5,089 nucleotides of DNA. Source: Klebsiella pneumoniae (GTDB lineage Bacteria > Pseudomonadota > Gammaproteobacteria > Pseudomonadales > Azotimanducaceae). The stretch lies in contig CAMDVY010000260.1 of NCBI GenBank assembly GCA_945878745.1, positions 1 through 5,089 of the forward strand, read 5' to 3'. Positions 1 to 4,933 of the stretch are shown one piece after another. The translations under genes were made by a program, and so were the position numbers. The notes under the pieces are model-generated. The model was not told the DNA's origin. It ran no database searches and was given only the letters and a program-made list of their open reading frames with translations. Every line of letters starts with the position of its first letter. Position 1 is the first letter of the stretch.

Positions 1-1
1 G

Positions 2-208
2 GAAGGTAAGGATGCCGGTTTCGATATGAATTCGAAAGAAGGTATAGAAGCGTGGATGCGAGAAGTAGTAGTCAGACAAAGTCTGCGGGCCCCACGTTGG
101 TCGCCACCGGCGCTCAGCACACACTCGCACCAACAGCGGGTGAACGATGCGTCAAAGAAAAAAAATGTGCGCAAGGCGGCGCGCAGGGCCCGAAAGAAGA
201 ATCGTTAG
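2..208 (+). CDS. C-terminal end of an unknown protein with a basic tail (5' partial)
   Basis: The frame is open from the left edge, so the gene probably begins outside the window. An ATG at 26 exists but has no Shine-Dalgarno at a suitable distance, so I read this as a C-terminal fragment of about 68 residues rather than a whole 60-residue gene. Residues just after the ATG (NSKEGIEAWMREVVV) look like an amphipathic helix. The last 17 residues are almost all Lys, Arg, Ala and Asn, ending ARRARKKNR. Such a tail suits nucleic-acid or ribosome binding, but that is inference. I do not recognise the family. The frame stops at a TAG, and no T-tract terminator follows. Confidence 0.5.
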   Translation, partial: EGKDAGFDMNSKEGIEAWMREVVVRQSLRAPRWSPPALSTHSHQQRVNDASKKKNVRKAARRARKKNR

Positions 209-721
209 AGTGATCCATCCCGTTCCATTTTTTCACCTGACCTGGTCAACGGAATCCGCTGACCTTGTCGCACGATAGAGCCTGTGTGATTTTCCCGCCT
301 GTTTTTTTGCTGGAGCCCGCCCGTGATCAGCCTCACCGTCAAGGGCCTGCTTCAACGTCATCCGCCCACGAGATCCTCGACCTCGCCAACAGCGATGCAC
401 CTCTGCGGCAACCGGCTAGCCTGCTCACGTCAATCCCAAGGTTTCTTGATTACCTTGTGATCCGTCGGGCAACATTCCAGACATCCGCACGAACTCAGAC
501 CGCTCTCGATCCTGCGTTTTAACTTCACCAAAGTCGATCTCCCCTGACCCTTACGTTCGCAGCTCGAGCAGTCTGGGGAAACCCACGTTATCCTCCCTCT
601 GCTCATGCTCCCACACCAGTCGCGCAGCGTAGATTTATAGCGGCTCGAGTCAGGTGCAGCACAACATCATTGCGAAGGTGGAGCTTGGATTGTAAATGGT
701 TGGCAGCGTGAAAGTGATTAG
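209..721. other. About 510 bases with no convincing gene
   Basis: Several ORFs cross this stretch but none is persuasive. A TTG-started 85-residue frame at 265-522 (+) has no ribosome binding site and no recognisable composition. A 58-residue Cys-rich frame lies opposite at 430-606 (-). Short T tracts occur at 228-233 and 302-308, but neither follows a GC-rich stem, so they are not rho-independent terminators. There is one compact stem-loop at 244-264. The stretch could be decayed coding sequence or a long leader region; I see no insertion-sequence ends, direct repeats or tRNA. Confidence 0.5.
244..264. other. Stem-loop / interrupted palindrome downstream of the left-edge gene
   Basis: GGTCA-a-CGG-aat-CCG-c-TGACC forms eight base pairs with one central A/C mismatch and a three-base loop. 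It begins 35 bases after the stop at 208. No T run follows on either strand, so it is not a classical intrinsic terminator. It could be an mRNA 3' structure or a dyad-symmetric protein binding site. Confidence 0.35.
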
Positions 722-820
722 ATGACTGAGCTGGTCGACTGCCCTTGCGGCTTCGGGGTTTGCCCTGCGCGTTGTTACGAGTCTTGGCTTTGCGAAAGCA
801 AGAAATCGAGGCAACAGTGA
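722..820 (+). CDS. Possible 32-residue Cys-rich peptide with a SEC-C-like motif
   Basis: An ATG-started ORF of 32 codons ends 25 bases before the ATG of the next gene. It reads MTELVDCPCGFGVCPARCYE and continues to a TGA. Cysteines fall at 7, 9, 14, 18 and 24. C7-P-C9-G-x-G followed by C18 has the same spacing (CxC-x8-C) as the SEC-C zinc-binding motif, but the usual final Cys/His is Tyr19. No good Shine-Dalgarno precedes the ATG. It could be a real micropeptide, a translated leader of the 846-1622 gene, the remnant of a longer SEC-C protein, or chance. A bulged hairpin at 783-802 lies in its 3' half. Confidence 0.25.
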   Translation: MTELVDCPCGFGVCPARCYESWLCESKKSRQQ

Positions 821-831
821 TCGAGAGAATT

Positions 832-837
832 GGAAGG
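832..837 (+). promoter_or_regulatory. Ribosome binding site choosing ATG 846
   Basis: GGAAGG lies 8 bases before the ATG at 846. An in-frame GTG at 837 overlaps this element and so cannot be served by it, so the ATG is preferred and the protein has 258 residues. Confidence 0.65.
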
Positions 838-845
838 TGTCAACG

Positions 846-1622
846 ATGATCAGCGAACAAAAAATATCGGCCGCTCTGCTGGATTACGCTGAGCCGCTTA
901 TCGACCTGATGGGCGAGGATGGCAAGTCGGAGGCACTTCAGAAGCACATTGATTTCGCCGTTGTGGTCTGGAATGCCTGCGTGCTCGACCAATGGGCGGG
1001 TACATCGGAGAAGGCCGAGGCGTTCAGGCGGCAGGTAGCCCAATTGGGAGAAGCGGGCCCTAAGGCCATCCTGGAGATGATGATCAAGCGGAAGTTGCAG
1101 CACTTTCGCGCTGATCCGAGGCTAATTGGACGTGCCGCGCTCGTCGACAGGAACGGTGAGACGGTGCTCCAGGCAGAGGCCCGAATCGATGACCGATACA
1201 AGACTGGACAGCCTCTTCCGGCAGCATTCGGCGCAACGTCGAAGACCAATGCTCACAGCGTGCCGCCGACCGCGCCTGGTTACTTTCCCTTTCGCCCAAA
1301 GTTTCCGGTTCTGGTGGATACAGGGACATCGCTCTTTACGGCAAAGGACTCCTCCCAGCTGGTGCGGAATCTGGCTAAAATTGATCAACAGCAGGTGCCG
1401 GAGTTGGTGCAGATCATCGACGCTTCGGGTACTGGATTCTGTTACGTGTTCGCCCACCATCTCGTCTCCCTCGATATCCGCCATCGACTCTGGAGAAAGC
1501 AGGAAATCATCGATCTCTATCAGCAGCGCAAGGTATCGGGGTTTCCTGACTATCCCTCTCGGGCTTTGAACAGCAGGACGCTTGCGAAGATTGTGCAGGA
1601 CGTGGTGGATCTTCTGAAGTGA
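846..1622 (+). CDS. Hypothetical protein, 258 residues, possibly two domains
   Basis: I do not recognise this protein with confidence. It starts at ATG 846, set by the GGAAGG site. Residues 1-90 look helical, with an acidic stretch followed by VVWNACVLDQW (41-50) and a Lys/Arg-rich segment ending KRKLQHFRADPR (81-92). Residues 93-115 look like beta strand (GRAALVDRNGETVLQAEARI). A Pro/Thr/Ser-rich linker spans about 120-152. The C-terminal part (153-258) starts with strand-like FPVLVDTGTSLF, then mixed helix and strand, and ends in an amphipathic helix. There is no signal peptide and no membrane segment, so it is likely cytoplasmic. The N-terminal part vaguely resembles orphan bacterial proteins with a WNA-V motif, but this is memory, not a search. 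The stop overlaps the ATG of the next small ORF. Confidence 0.8.
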   Translation: MISEQKISAALLDYAEPLIDLMGEDGKSEALQKHIDFAVVVWNACVLDQWAGTSEKAEAFRRQVAQLGEAGPKAILEMMIKRKLQHFRADPRLIGRAALVDRNGETVLQAEARIDDRYKTGQPLPAAFGATSKTNAHSVPPTAPGYFPFRPKFPVLVDTGTSLFTAKDSSQLVRNLAKIDQQQVPELVQIIDASGTGFCYVFAHHLVSLDIRHRLWRKQEIIDLYQQRKVSGFPDYPSRALNSRTLAKIVQDVVDLLK

Positions 1623-1774
1623 TGACCGGCGTAATCTGCTATTCACGGAAAATCCAGGGAGACACACCCCGTCCAACAACCAAGGTGAGTGGCGAGGTGC
1701 GGCAGACGAAGAAGCGTACGTCTTACCAGGAAACTACCGAACAGCGCGCCCAAGATTTGATGCGGCGACTGTGA
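1622..1774 (+). CDS. Possible small gene, 50 residues, coupled to the upstream gene
   Basis: The ATG shares one base with the stop of the 258-residue gene (TGATG), a typical arrangement for translational coupling. The protein begins MTGVICYSRKIQGD and ends in a hydrophilic, charged segment, RAQDLMRRL. The second half, rich in Lys, Arg, Gln and Thr, reads like natural coding sequence. No family is recognised. There is only a weak Shine-Dalgarno (GAAG next to the start), so expression would depend on termination-reinitiation. It ends just before the convergent leftward ORF. It could also be random readthrough of a 3' untranslated region. Confidence 0.4.
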   Translation: MTGVICYSRKIQGDTPRPTTKVSGEVRQTKKRTSYQETTEQRAQDLMRRL

Positions 1775-1790
1775 GAGACGACGCCTGTAC

Positions 1791-1814
1791 GTGATCGCCT
1801 TGAAGCGATTTCAC
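1791..1814. terminator. Weak hairpin between convergent genes
   Basis: GTGATCGC, loop cttgaa, GCGAT, two-base bulge, CAC gives eight base pairs. It sits where the rightward small ORF (ends 1774) and the leftward ORF (ends 1811) converge, the usual place for a shared terminator. It lacks a T tract on both strands, so intrinsic termination would be poor. Confidence 0.25.
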
Positions 1815-2047
1815 GGGGTGAGTCCCACTTGGGGTTCATGAAGAGCAAATAGCGATGCTTGGCTTTGATGCGGGTGAGCTGGACGCAAGGGATCGCAGCC
1901 GATTGCGTTGAACTTGAGTTGATACAGAAACTCAAGCGGACCCTCTGTACCTGCCAGTTCCGCCAGTTGAATCTGTGTCAGCTCGGCGGATGCGCGCAGA
2001 GCCTCAAGATGCTCTTCAATATCGGATCTGGTTACAGCAGCGTCCAC
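1811..2047 (-). CDS. Short hypothetical protein, possibly truncated
   Basis: The leftward frame is open up to a TTG at 2110. I prefer GTG 2047 because the TTG start would overlap the upstream gene by 26 bases, though neither has a strong ribosome binding site. From GTG 2047 it is 78 residues. Residues about 7-52 look clearly coding: charged helices (DIEEHLEALRASAELTQIQ) followed by GPLEFLYQLKFNAIGCDPL. The last 25 residues (Pro, His, Ser, Gln-rich) look less natural. This pattern suggests a longer gene cut by a frameshift or deletion. A second leftward frame at 1723-1935 contains RYLLFMNPKWDSPREIA, which could be the displaced continuation, but I cannot prove it. The family is not recognised with confidence. 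Confidence 0.45.
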   Translation of the reverse strand: MDAAVTRSDIEEHLEALRASAELTQIQLAELAGTEGPLEFLYQLKFNAIGCDPLRPAHPHQSQASLFALHEPQVGLTP

Positions 2048-2084
2048 CGACCGAAGTGAAGGAGGTCGACCGCCACGGCGGGCT

Positions 2085-2324
2085 TCAGTTTGCGCCGGGC
2101 TTCGCCTCAAATTCTATCCGTTTGCCTTCCATCCATTTGGCCATTCCGTCTGGCGATTGCATGAGACCACTCATCGCGCTCATTGCCTCCATATGTGCCT
2201 TGTCTCCTTTTTGAAACATTTCTTTACCATGCTTCTGGCTCATCTGCGACATTTCCGCAAACGTGTTTGCATGAAATTCCAAATCGCAAGCCCCGCCCAA
2301 TTCTCTGCAAGTCATCGTTTTCAT
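2085..2324 (-). CDS. DUF1059-like small protein
   Basis: A 79-residue protein, starting at ATG 2324 with GAGGA (2333-2337 on the top strand) 8 bases upstream, an excellent site. It starts MKTMTCRELGGACDLEF. The Cys6-x6-Cys13 pair in a CRxLGGxCD context, then an EM..MS.KHG segment, resembles the DUF1059 family of small proteins of unknown function. It is longer than the usual short DUF1059 domain, with an extra helical C-terminal half (about 40-75) ending WMEGKRIEFEAKPGAN. It is strikingly Met-rich, with 11 of 79 residues, and has three His. Metal or redox binding is an inference from composition only. No signal peptide. It is followed by the short ORF ending at 1811 and may be cotranscribed with it. 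The assignment is from memory of the motif, not a search. Confidence 0.75.
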   Translation of the reverse strand: MKTMTCRELGGACDLEFHANTFAEMSQMSQKHGKEMFQKGDKAHMEAMSAMSGLMQSPDGMAKWMEGKRIEFEAKPGAN

Positions 2325-2558
2325 GTGAGATATCCTCGAATAAACGCTTATGAAGTGAGTCTTTTCGGATCGAAACTACTGGAACACCGAATGCTCCGGG
2401 TCACTGGACGTGAACACTCGGAGACGGTAGTCAGATAACCAACCGTTCACACTGACCAGGAGCTGGATATTTCATACGCCGTGGAATCCGCTTTGGCCAT
2501 ACCGAAGATCGCGCAATTTGCGGCTTCAAACCCGATGTTTCTCCTGTTTGCCACACAA
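2325..2558. other. Intergenic region upstream of the DUF1059-like gene
   Basis: These 234 bases separate the end of the leftward three-gene set (2559) from the start of the next leftward gene (2324), so they should hold that gene's promoter. The best -10-like hexamer on the bottom strand is CATAAG, near 2346-2351, with only a weak -35. A two-part inverted repeat lies at 2399-2457 (GGTCA...GTGAAC / GTTCAC...TGACC). A near-perfect short palindrome CGCAATTTGCG lies at 2512-2522. No clear terminator for the upstream set is visible. Confidence 0.35.
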
Positions 2559-2804
2559 TCAACTCGTCGGGCGATGCTTCAACCTCTGGCTGGCTACCCG
2601 TTCATTGCCACGTTTGTAATTTCCAGTCACCCGCGCCATCAGCATCTGTACCTGGCTGGCCGTTCCACGCTCAGCCTTGGCGACAAAGTCCGTGGCGTCG
2701 CGACCGCGCAGGGTAGATGCCAGCTTGCCACGATGAAGAACTTCCACATCACCTGACTTGCGGACTCTGTAGCTGAATCCCAGATCCGAAGGCTCATCAG
2801 TCAT
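2559..2804 (-). CDS. Hypothetical protein, 81 residues
   Basis: A small, soluble, basic protein starting MTDEPSDLGFSYRVRKSG. The N-terminal half alternates like a small beta sheet (FSYRVRKSGDVEVLHRGKLA), then a helix (DATDFVAKAERG), then LMARVTGNYKRGNER near 55-69. The last segment resembles conserved small proteins of Gammaproteobacteria of unknown function, in my recollection. Its ATG overlaps the stop of the GNAT gene (ATGA, 2801-2804), so translation is probably coupled. There is no strong Shine-Dalgarno of its own, which agrees with coupling. It is the last gene of the leftward set. The basic GNYKRGNER segment may bind nucleic acid, but this is only a guess. Confidence 0.85.
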   Translation of the reverse strand: MTDEPSDLGFSYRVRKSGDVEVLHRGKLASTLRGRDATDFVAKAERGTASQVQMLMARVTGNYKRGNERVASQRLKHRPTS

Positions 2805-3241
2805 GAGAGATCGTCCGCATGTCCAACAAGTTGAAAGTATGGCCCCTCCTCTCCTGCGCCCTCTTCTTCAACCACCCAGCCGTGAGCGGCATAGAACGCA
2901 AGCGCCTGCGTATTCGCACAGACGCACTTCAGCCGCCATGGATACGCAAGCCATGGCTTCAGTGAATCGAGCATCGCAGTGCCAACTCCCTGACGATGGG
3001 TTGAAGCGGCAACATACAGGTGGTGGATGAACGCATCTGCTTCATAGACCGACACCATGCCAATGATTCGGCCCGCACGATTAACCGCAACCATCGTTCG
3101 CTCGCCCTTGGTCGAATGCGTGATGTCCACCAAGCGGTTGGCGGACGTGGGCAACCAGTTGGCGTTCCGGTTCACTTCATCAATCAATCCCTGCAACGCC
3201 CAAGTATCCGTCGCCATGGCAGGCCGAATGGAGATTGTCAC
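2801..3241 (-). CDS. GNAT-family N-acetyltransferase
   Basis: A 146-residue acetyltransferase that should move an acetyl group from acetyl-CoA to an amine; the substrate cannot be told. The start is GTG 3241, because TISIRPAMATD is the usual first strand of a GNAT fold and the frame further up only overlaps the end of the preceding gene. Core motif A lies at 72-90: IHHLYVAASTHRQGVGTAML, with acetyl-CoA pyrophosphate-binding R83-Q-G-V-G-T88. Motif B is ANTQALAFYAAHGW at 109-122. The length is typical of single-domain GNATs. It lies 31 bases after the metallopeptidase gene and overlaps the next gene by 4 bases, so the three probably form an operon. The ribosome binding site is weak. Alternative start: ATG 3217, which would remove the first strand. 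Confidence 0.92.
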   Translation of the reverse strand: MTISIRPAMATDTWALQGLIDEVNRNANWLPTSANRLVDITHSTKGERTMVAVNRAGRIIGMVSVYEADAFIHHLYVAASTHRQGVGTAMLDSLKPWLAYPWRLKCVCANTQALAFYAAHGWVVEEEGAGEEGPYFQLVGHADDLS

Positions 3242-3272
3242 GATCGATGCGACCGGCGTCGCTGCACCTGCT

Positions 3273-4472
3273 TTAACCGGCGCCGATGTCGCAGCCCCAG
3301 AACACCGTCTTGGTCCTGGCTGCAAACCGGGCGAGAGATGCGCAATCGATTTTCTTGTCCTCAGGCACACTCGCAATCCACGCGTCCAGACCACCCGGCA
3401 GGCGGCGATCCAGGTCGGCCAGTTTGACTACCGCACGCGCCGTGTTCGGACCTCGTGATGGTTCGCTGAGTTTCCCGCCCTTGCGATTGGCCCAGTCGCG
3501 TTGCCAATTGATCGCCTCGTCGAAGCGCCTTTGGGTTATTCCCCCGCTTCGTTTCAGGAACACCATCGCGTAATACTCAGCAAGGCCTTCTACCAGCCAG
3601 TCTTCGCCGTCGGCCATTCGCCTGCGACTGGCCACATGCACCAACTCGTGCAAGATGGGGCTCGTGCGGTTTTCACTGATCAGTGGCCGATCCGCATGCA
3701 GAAAAAGCGATCCTGGACCGGACAGACCACCTCGCCACATGGGCTTGCCAGCCGAGACAATCAATAGGTGGGGCGGCATGTCCGGAAACACCTTCACCAG
3801 TTCGGGAAGCGTCCAGGACAAATAGGCCAGCACATCGAGGCGGTGGATTTTTTCGCCCATAGGCGCGGCAACCGCGACCTTTCTGCCTGCGATGTCATCA
3901 CGTCGAATGCCTAGTTCACCGGCAATCATCCAGCCGTTTGGTCGCCGATAAGAGCCATCCGACTCCGGTGGCAACACATGTTTCTGACCACGCCATCTAC
4001 CGTATCGAGTATCCATCGCCCAATTCTTCGGGCCAGAGAGCTCAAGCGTGGCGGTAACGTTTGCACTTTTGTTGGTTCGCGTGCGCGAGCCGGGAAATAC
4101 GCTATCCAGGCGAAGCAACGCCCACTTCTCGGTAAACCGAGCGTCATATCCCGAACCCCGTTTGCTGTCGACGGTGTAGTCCCAGCGCAACTCCCCGCCA
4201 GACCTGGGTATGGTCCAGAGCAATCGACCATCGTTCTGTTGGACCTTACCATCCCCCTTGAATCGGCTGAAGTGTTCAGCCGGGGCTTCGAAGTCGATGT
4301 AGTCGATGGCCGTTCTCGACTGGTCGACACGCAAACGTGCCTCCACCACTTGCTTCTGGACATTGAAATGCACGCCGAAGTGGAGCGCATAGTCGTCTTC
4401 GTCGGCTCGGCACAAACCTGTGAAAAACAGGGCAATCCAGGTCAATAACCATCGACGGTGCAATCTGTTCAC
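3273..4472 (-). CDS. Secreted HExxH zinc metallopeptidase-like protein (M1/M61-type clan MA)
   Basis: A 399-residue protein starting at GTG 4472 with AGAGGA (4477-4482 on the top strand) 4 bases upstream. Residues 1-23 form a signal peptide: basic MNRLHRRW, hydrophobic LLTWIALFFTGL, likely signal peptidase I cleavage after CRA. The Cys is not in a lipobox. The protein should therefore be periplasmic or secreted. Residues 25-200 look beta-rich. The catalytic part has H275-E-L-V-H279 and then DWLVEGLAEYYA (291-302). In gluzincins of the M1/M61 type the Glu of the W..EG motif is the third zinc ligand, here E295. The spacing, 15 residues after the second His, is shorter than the 18 of M1. Peptidase activity is likely but the substrate is unknown. 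First gene of the leftward set. Confidence 0.85.
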   Translation of the reverse strand: MNRLHRRWLLTWIALFFTGLCRADEDDYALHFGVHFNVQKQVVEARLRVDQSRTAIDYIDFEAPAEHFSRFKGDGKVQQNDGRLLWTIPRSGGELRWDYTVDSKRGSGYDARFTEKWALLRLDSVFPGSRTRTNKSANVTATLELSGPKNWAMDTRYGRWRGQKHVLPPESDGSYRRPNGWMIAGELGIRRDDIAGRKVAVAAPMGEKIHRLDVLAYLSWTLPELVKVFPDMPPHLLIVSAGKPMWRGGLSGPGSLFLHADRPLISENRTSPILHELVHVASRRRMADGEDWLVEGLAEYYAMVFLKRSGGITQRRFDEAINWQRDWANRKGGKLSEPSRGPNTARAVVKLADLDRRLPGGLDAWIASVPEDKKIDCASLARFAARTKTVFWGCDIGAG

Positions 4473-4476
4473 GAGT

Positions 4477-4482
4477 TCCTCT
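4477..4482 (-). promoter_or_regulatory. Ribosome binding site of the metallopeptidase-like gene
   Basis: The bottom strand reads AGAGGA-ACTC-GTG. The purine-rich hexamer at a short spacing supports GTG 4472 as the start, directly in front of a well-formed signal peptide. Confidence 0.7.
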
Positions 4483-4503
4483 GCTGCTGAGTGCGCAAGC
4501 GGC

Positions 4504-4509
4504 TATTAT
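4504..4509 (+). promoter_or_regulatory. Possible -10 element for arfB, giving a very short leader
   Basis: TATTAT matches TATAAT at five of six positions and ends 13 bases before the arfB ATG. A start of transcription about 7 bases downstream would leave a leader of only about 6 bases, and no Shine-Dalgarno is visible before the ATG. The -35 position (about 4481-4486, CTGCTG) is poor, so this promoter is uncertain. Confidence 0.3.
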
Positions 4510-4533
4510 TGCCTCAACCATCATGCATCCCAA
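4505..4533 (-). promoter_or_regulatory. Candidate promoter of the metallopeptidase/GNAT operon
   Basis: On the bottom strand TTGGGA (4528-4533) and AATAAT (4505-4510) are separated by exactly 17 bases, matching sigma-70 -35 at four of six and -10 at five of six. Transcription would start near 4498, giving a leader of about 26 bases that includes the ribosome binding site. The -35 lies within the first codons of arfB. Confidence 0.45.
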
Positions 4534-4933
4534 CGATATTCCAGAGGCGGCACTGTCGTTTCAGTTCGTGCGCTCCCGGGGTCCGGGCGGCCAGAACGTC
4601 AATAAGGTGTCCACCGCCGTGCAATTGCACGTGGACGTCGCACTGCTGGGCGAAACCGGCCCGGTGCAGCGACGTCTGCTGTCGCTCGCCGGTCAAAAAG
4701 CAACCACGGATGGCCGAATCGTCTTTTTTGTCGATGAATCGCGGTCGCAGCTGCAAAACCGAGAACTGGCCGTGCAGCGCCTGTGCGAGTTGATCGTTCA
4801 GGCTCGGCATGTACCGCGCCGACGAGTGCCAACCCGTCCAACCGTGTCCTCGGTGCGCAAACGCCTGGATACCAAGAAGAAAGAAGCCGTGCTCAAGCGC
4901 CTTCGCCGCTCACCGGGCGGCGCGGATGACTGA
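4523..4933 (+). CDS. arfB: Alternative ribosome-rescue factor B, peptidyl-tRNA hydrolase
   Basis: ArfB (YaeJ) rescues ribosomes stalled at the end of mRNAs without a stop codon. Its GGQ loop hydrolyses the peptidyl-tRNA and its basic tail enters the empty mRNA channel. Both parts are visible: the GGQ segment RSRGPGGQNVNKVSTAV at 17-33 with G22-G23-Q24, and a basic tail from about 99 to 129 (RRRVPTRPT..., then KKKEAVLKRLRR). The length, 136 residues, is close to the roughly 140 of E. coli ArfB, and there is no codon-recognition domain as in RF1/RF2. The ATG at 4523 gives the expected N-terminus (IPEAALSFQFVRSRG) but lacks a Shine-Dalgarno. It overlaps the following MFS gene by 8 bases and is divergent from the metallopeptidase gene. 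Confidence 0.96.
   Translation: MHPNDIPEAALSFQFVRSRGPGGQNVNKVSTAVQLHVDVALLGETGPVQRRLLSLAGQKATTDGRIVFFVDESRSQLQNRELAVQRLCELIVQARHVPRRRVPTRPTVSSVRKRLDTKKKEAVLKRLRRSPGGADD

Noticed and set aside
298..310. T7 run as an intrinsic terminator
   Set aside because: No GC-rich stem directly precedes it on the top strand, nor on the bottom strand as an A run in the proper order.
265..522. 85-residue TTG-started ORF on the top strand
   Set aside because: There is no ribosome binding site, the composition is Pro/Ala/Ser/Arg-rich without domain-like patterning, and no family is recognised.
1122..1679. 185-residue bottom-strand ORF
   Set aside because: It lies entirely opposite the well-supported 846-1622 gene, has irregular Cys/Arg/Ser-rich composition and lacks a ribosome binding site.
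1975..2214. Top-strand ORF with a GGAGG sequence inside (2060-2065)
   Set aside because: The GGAGG is not placed before a start codon of a plausible gene, and the frame is opposite the DUF1059-like gene and the short leftward ORF.
3242..3394. N-terminal extension of the GNAT protein
   Set aside because: It would overlap the end of the metallopeptidase gene by about 120 bases and encodes no GNAT-like sequence; the fold begins right at GTG 3241.
3978..4448. 156-residue top-strand ORF
   Set aside because: It is the antisense shadow of the metallopeptidase gene, which has the signal peptide, zinc motif and ribosome binding site.
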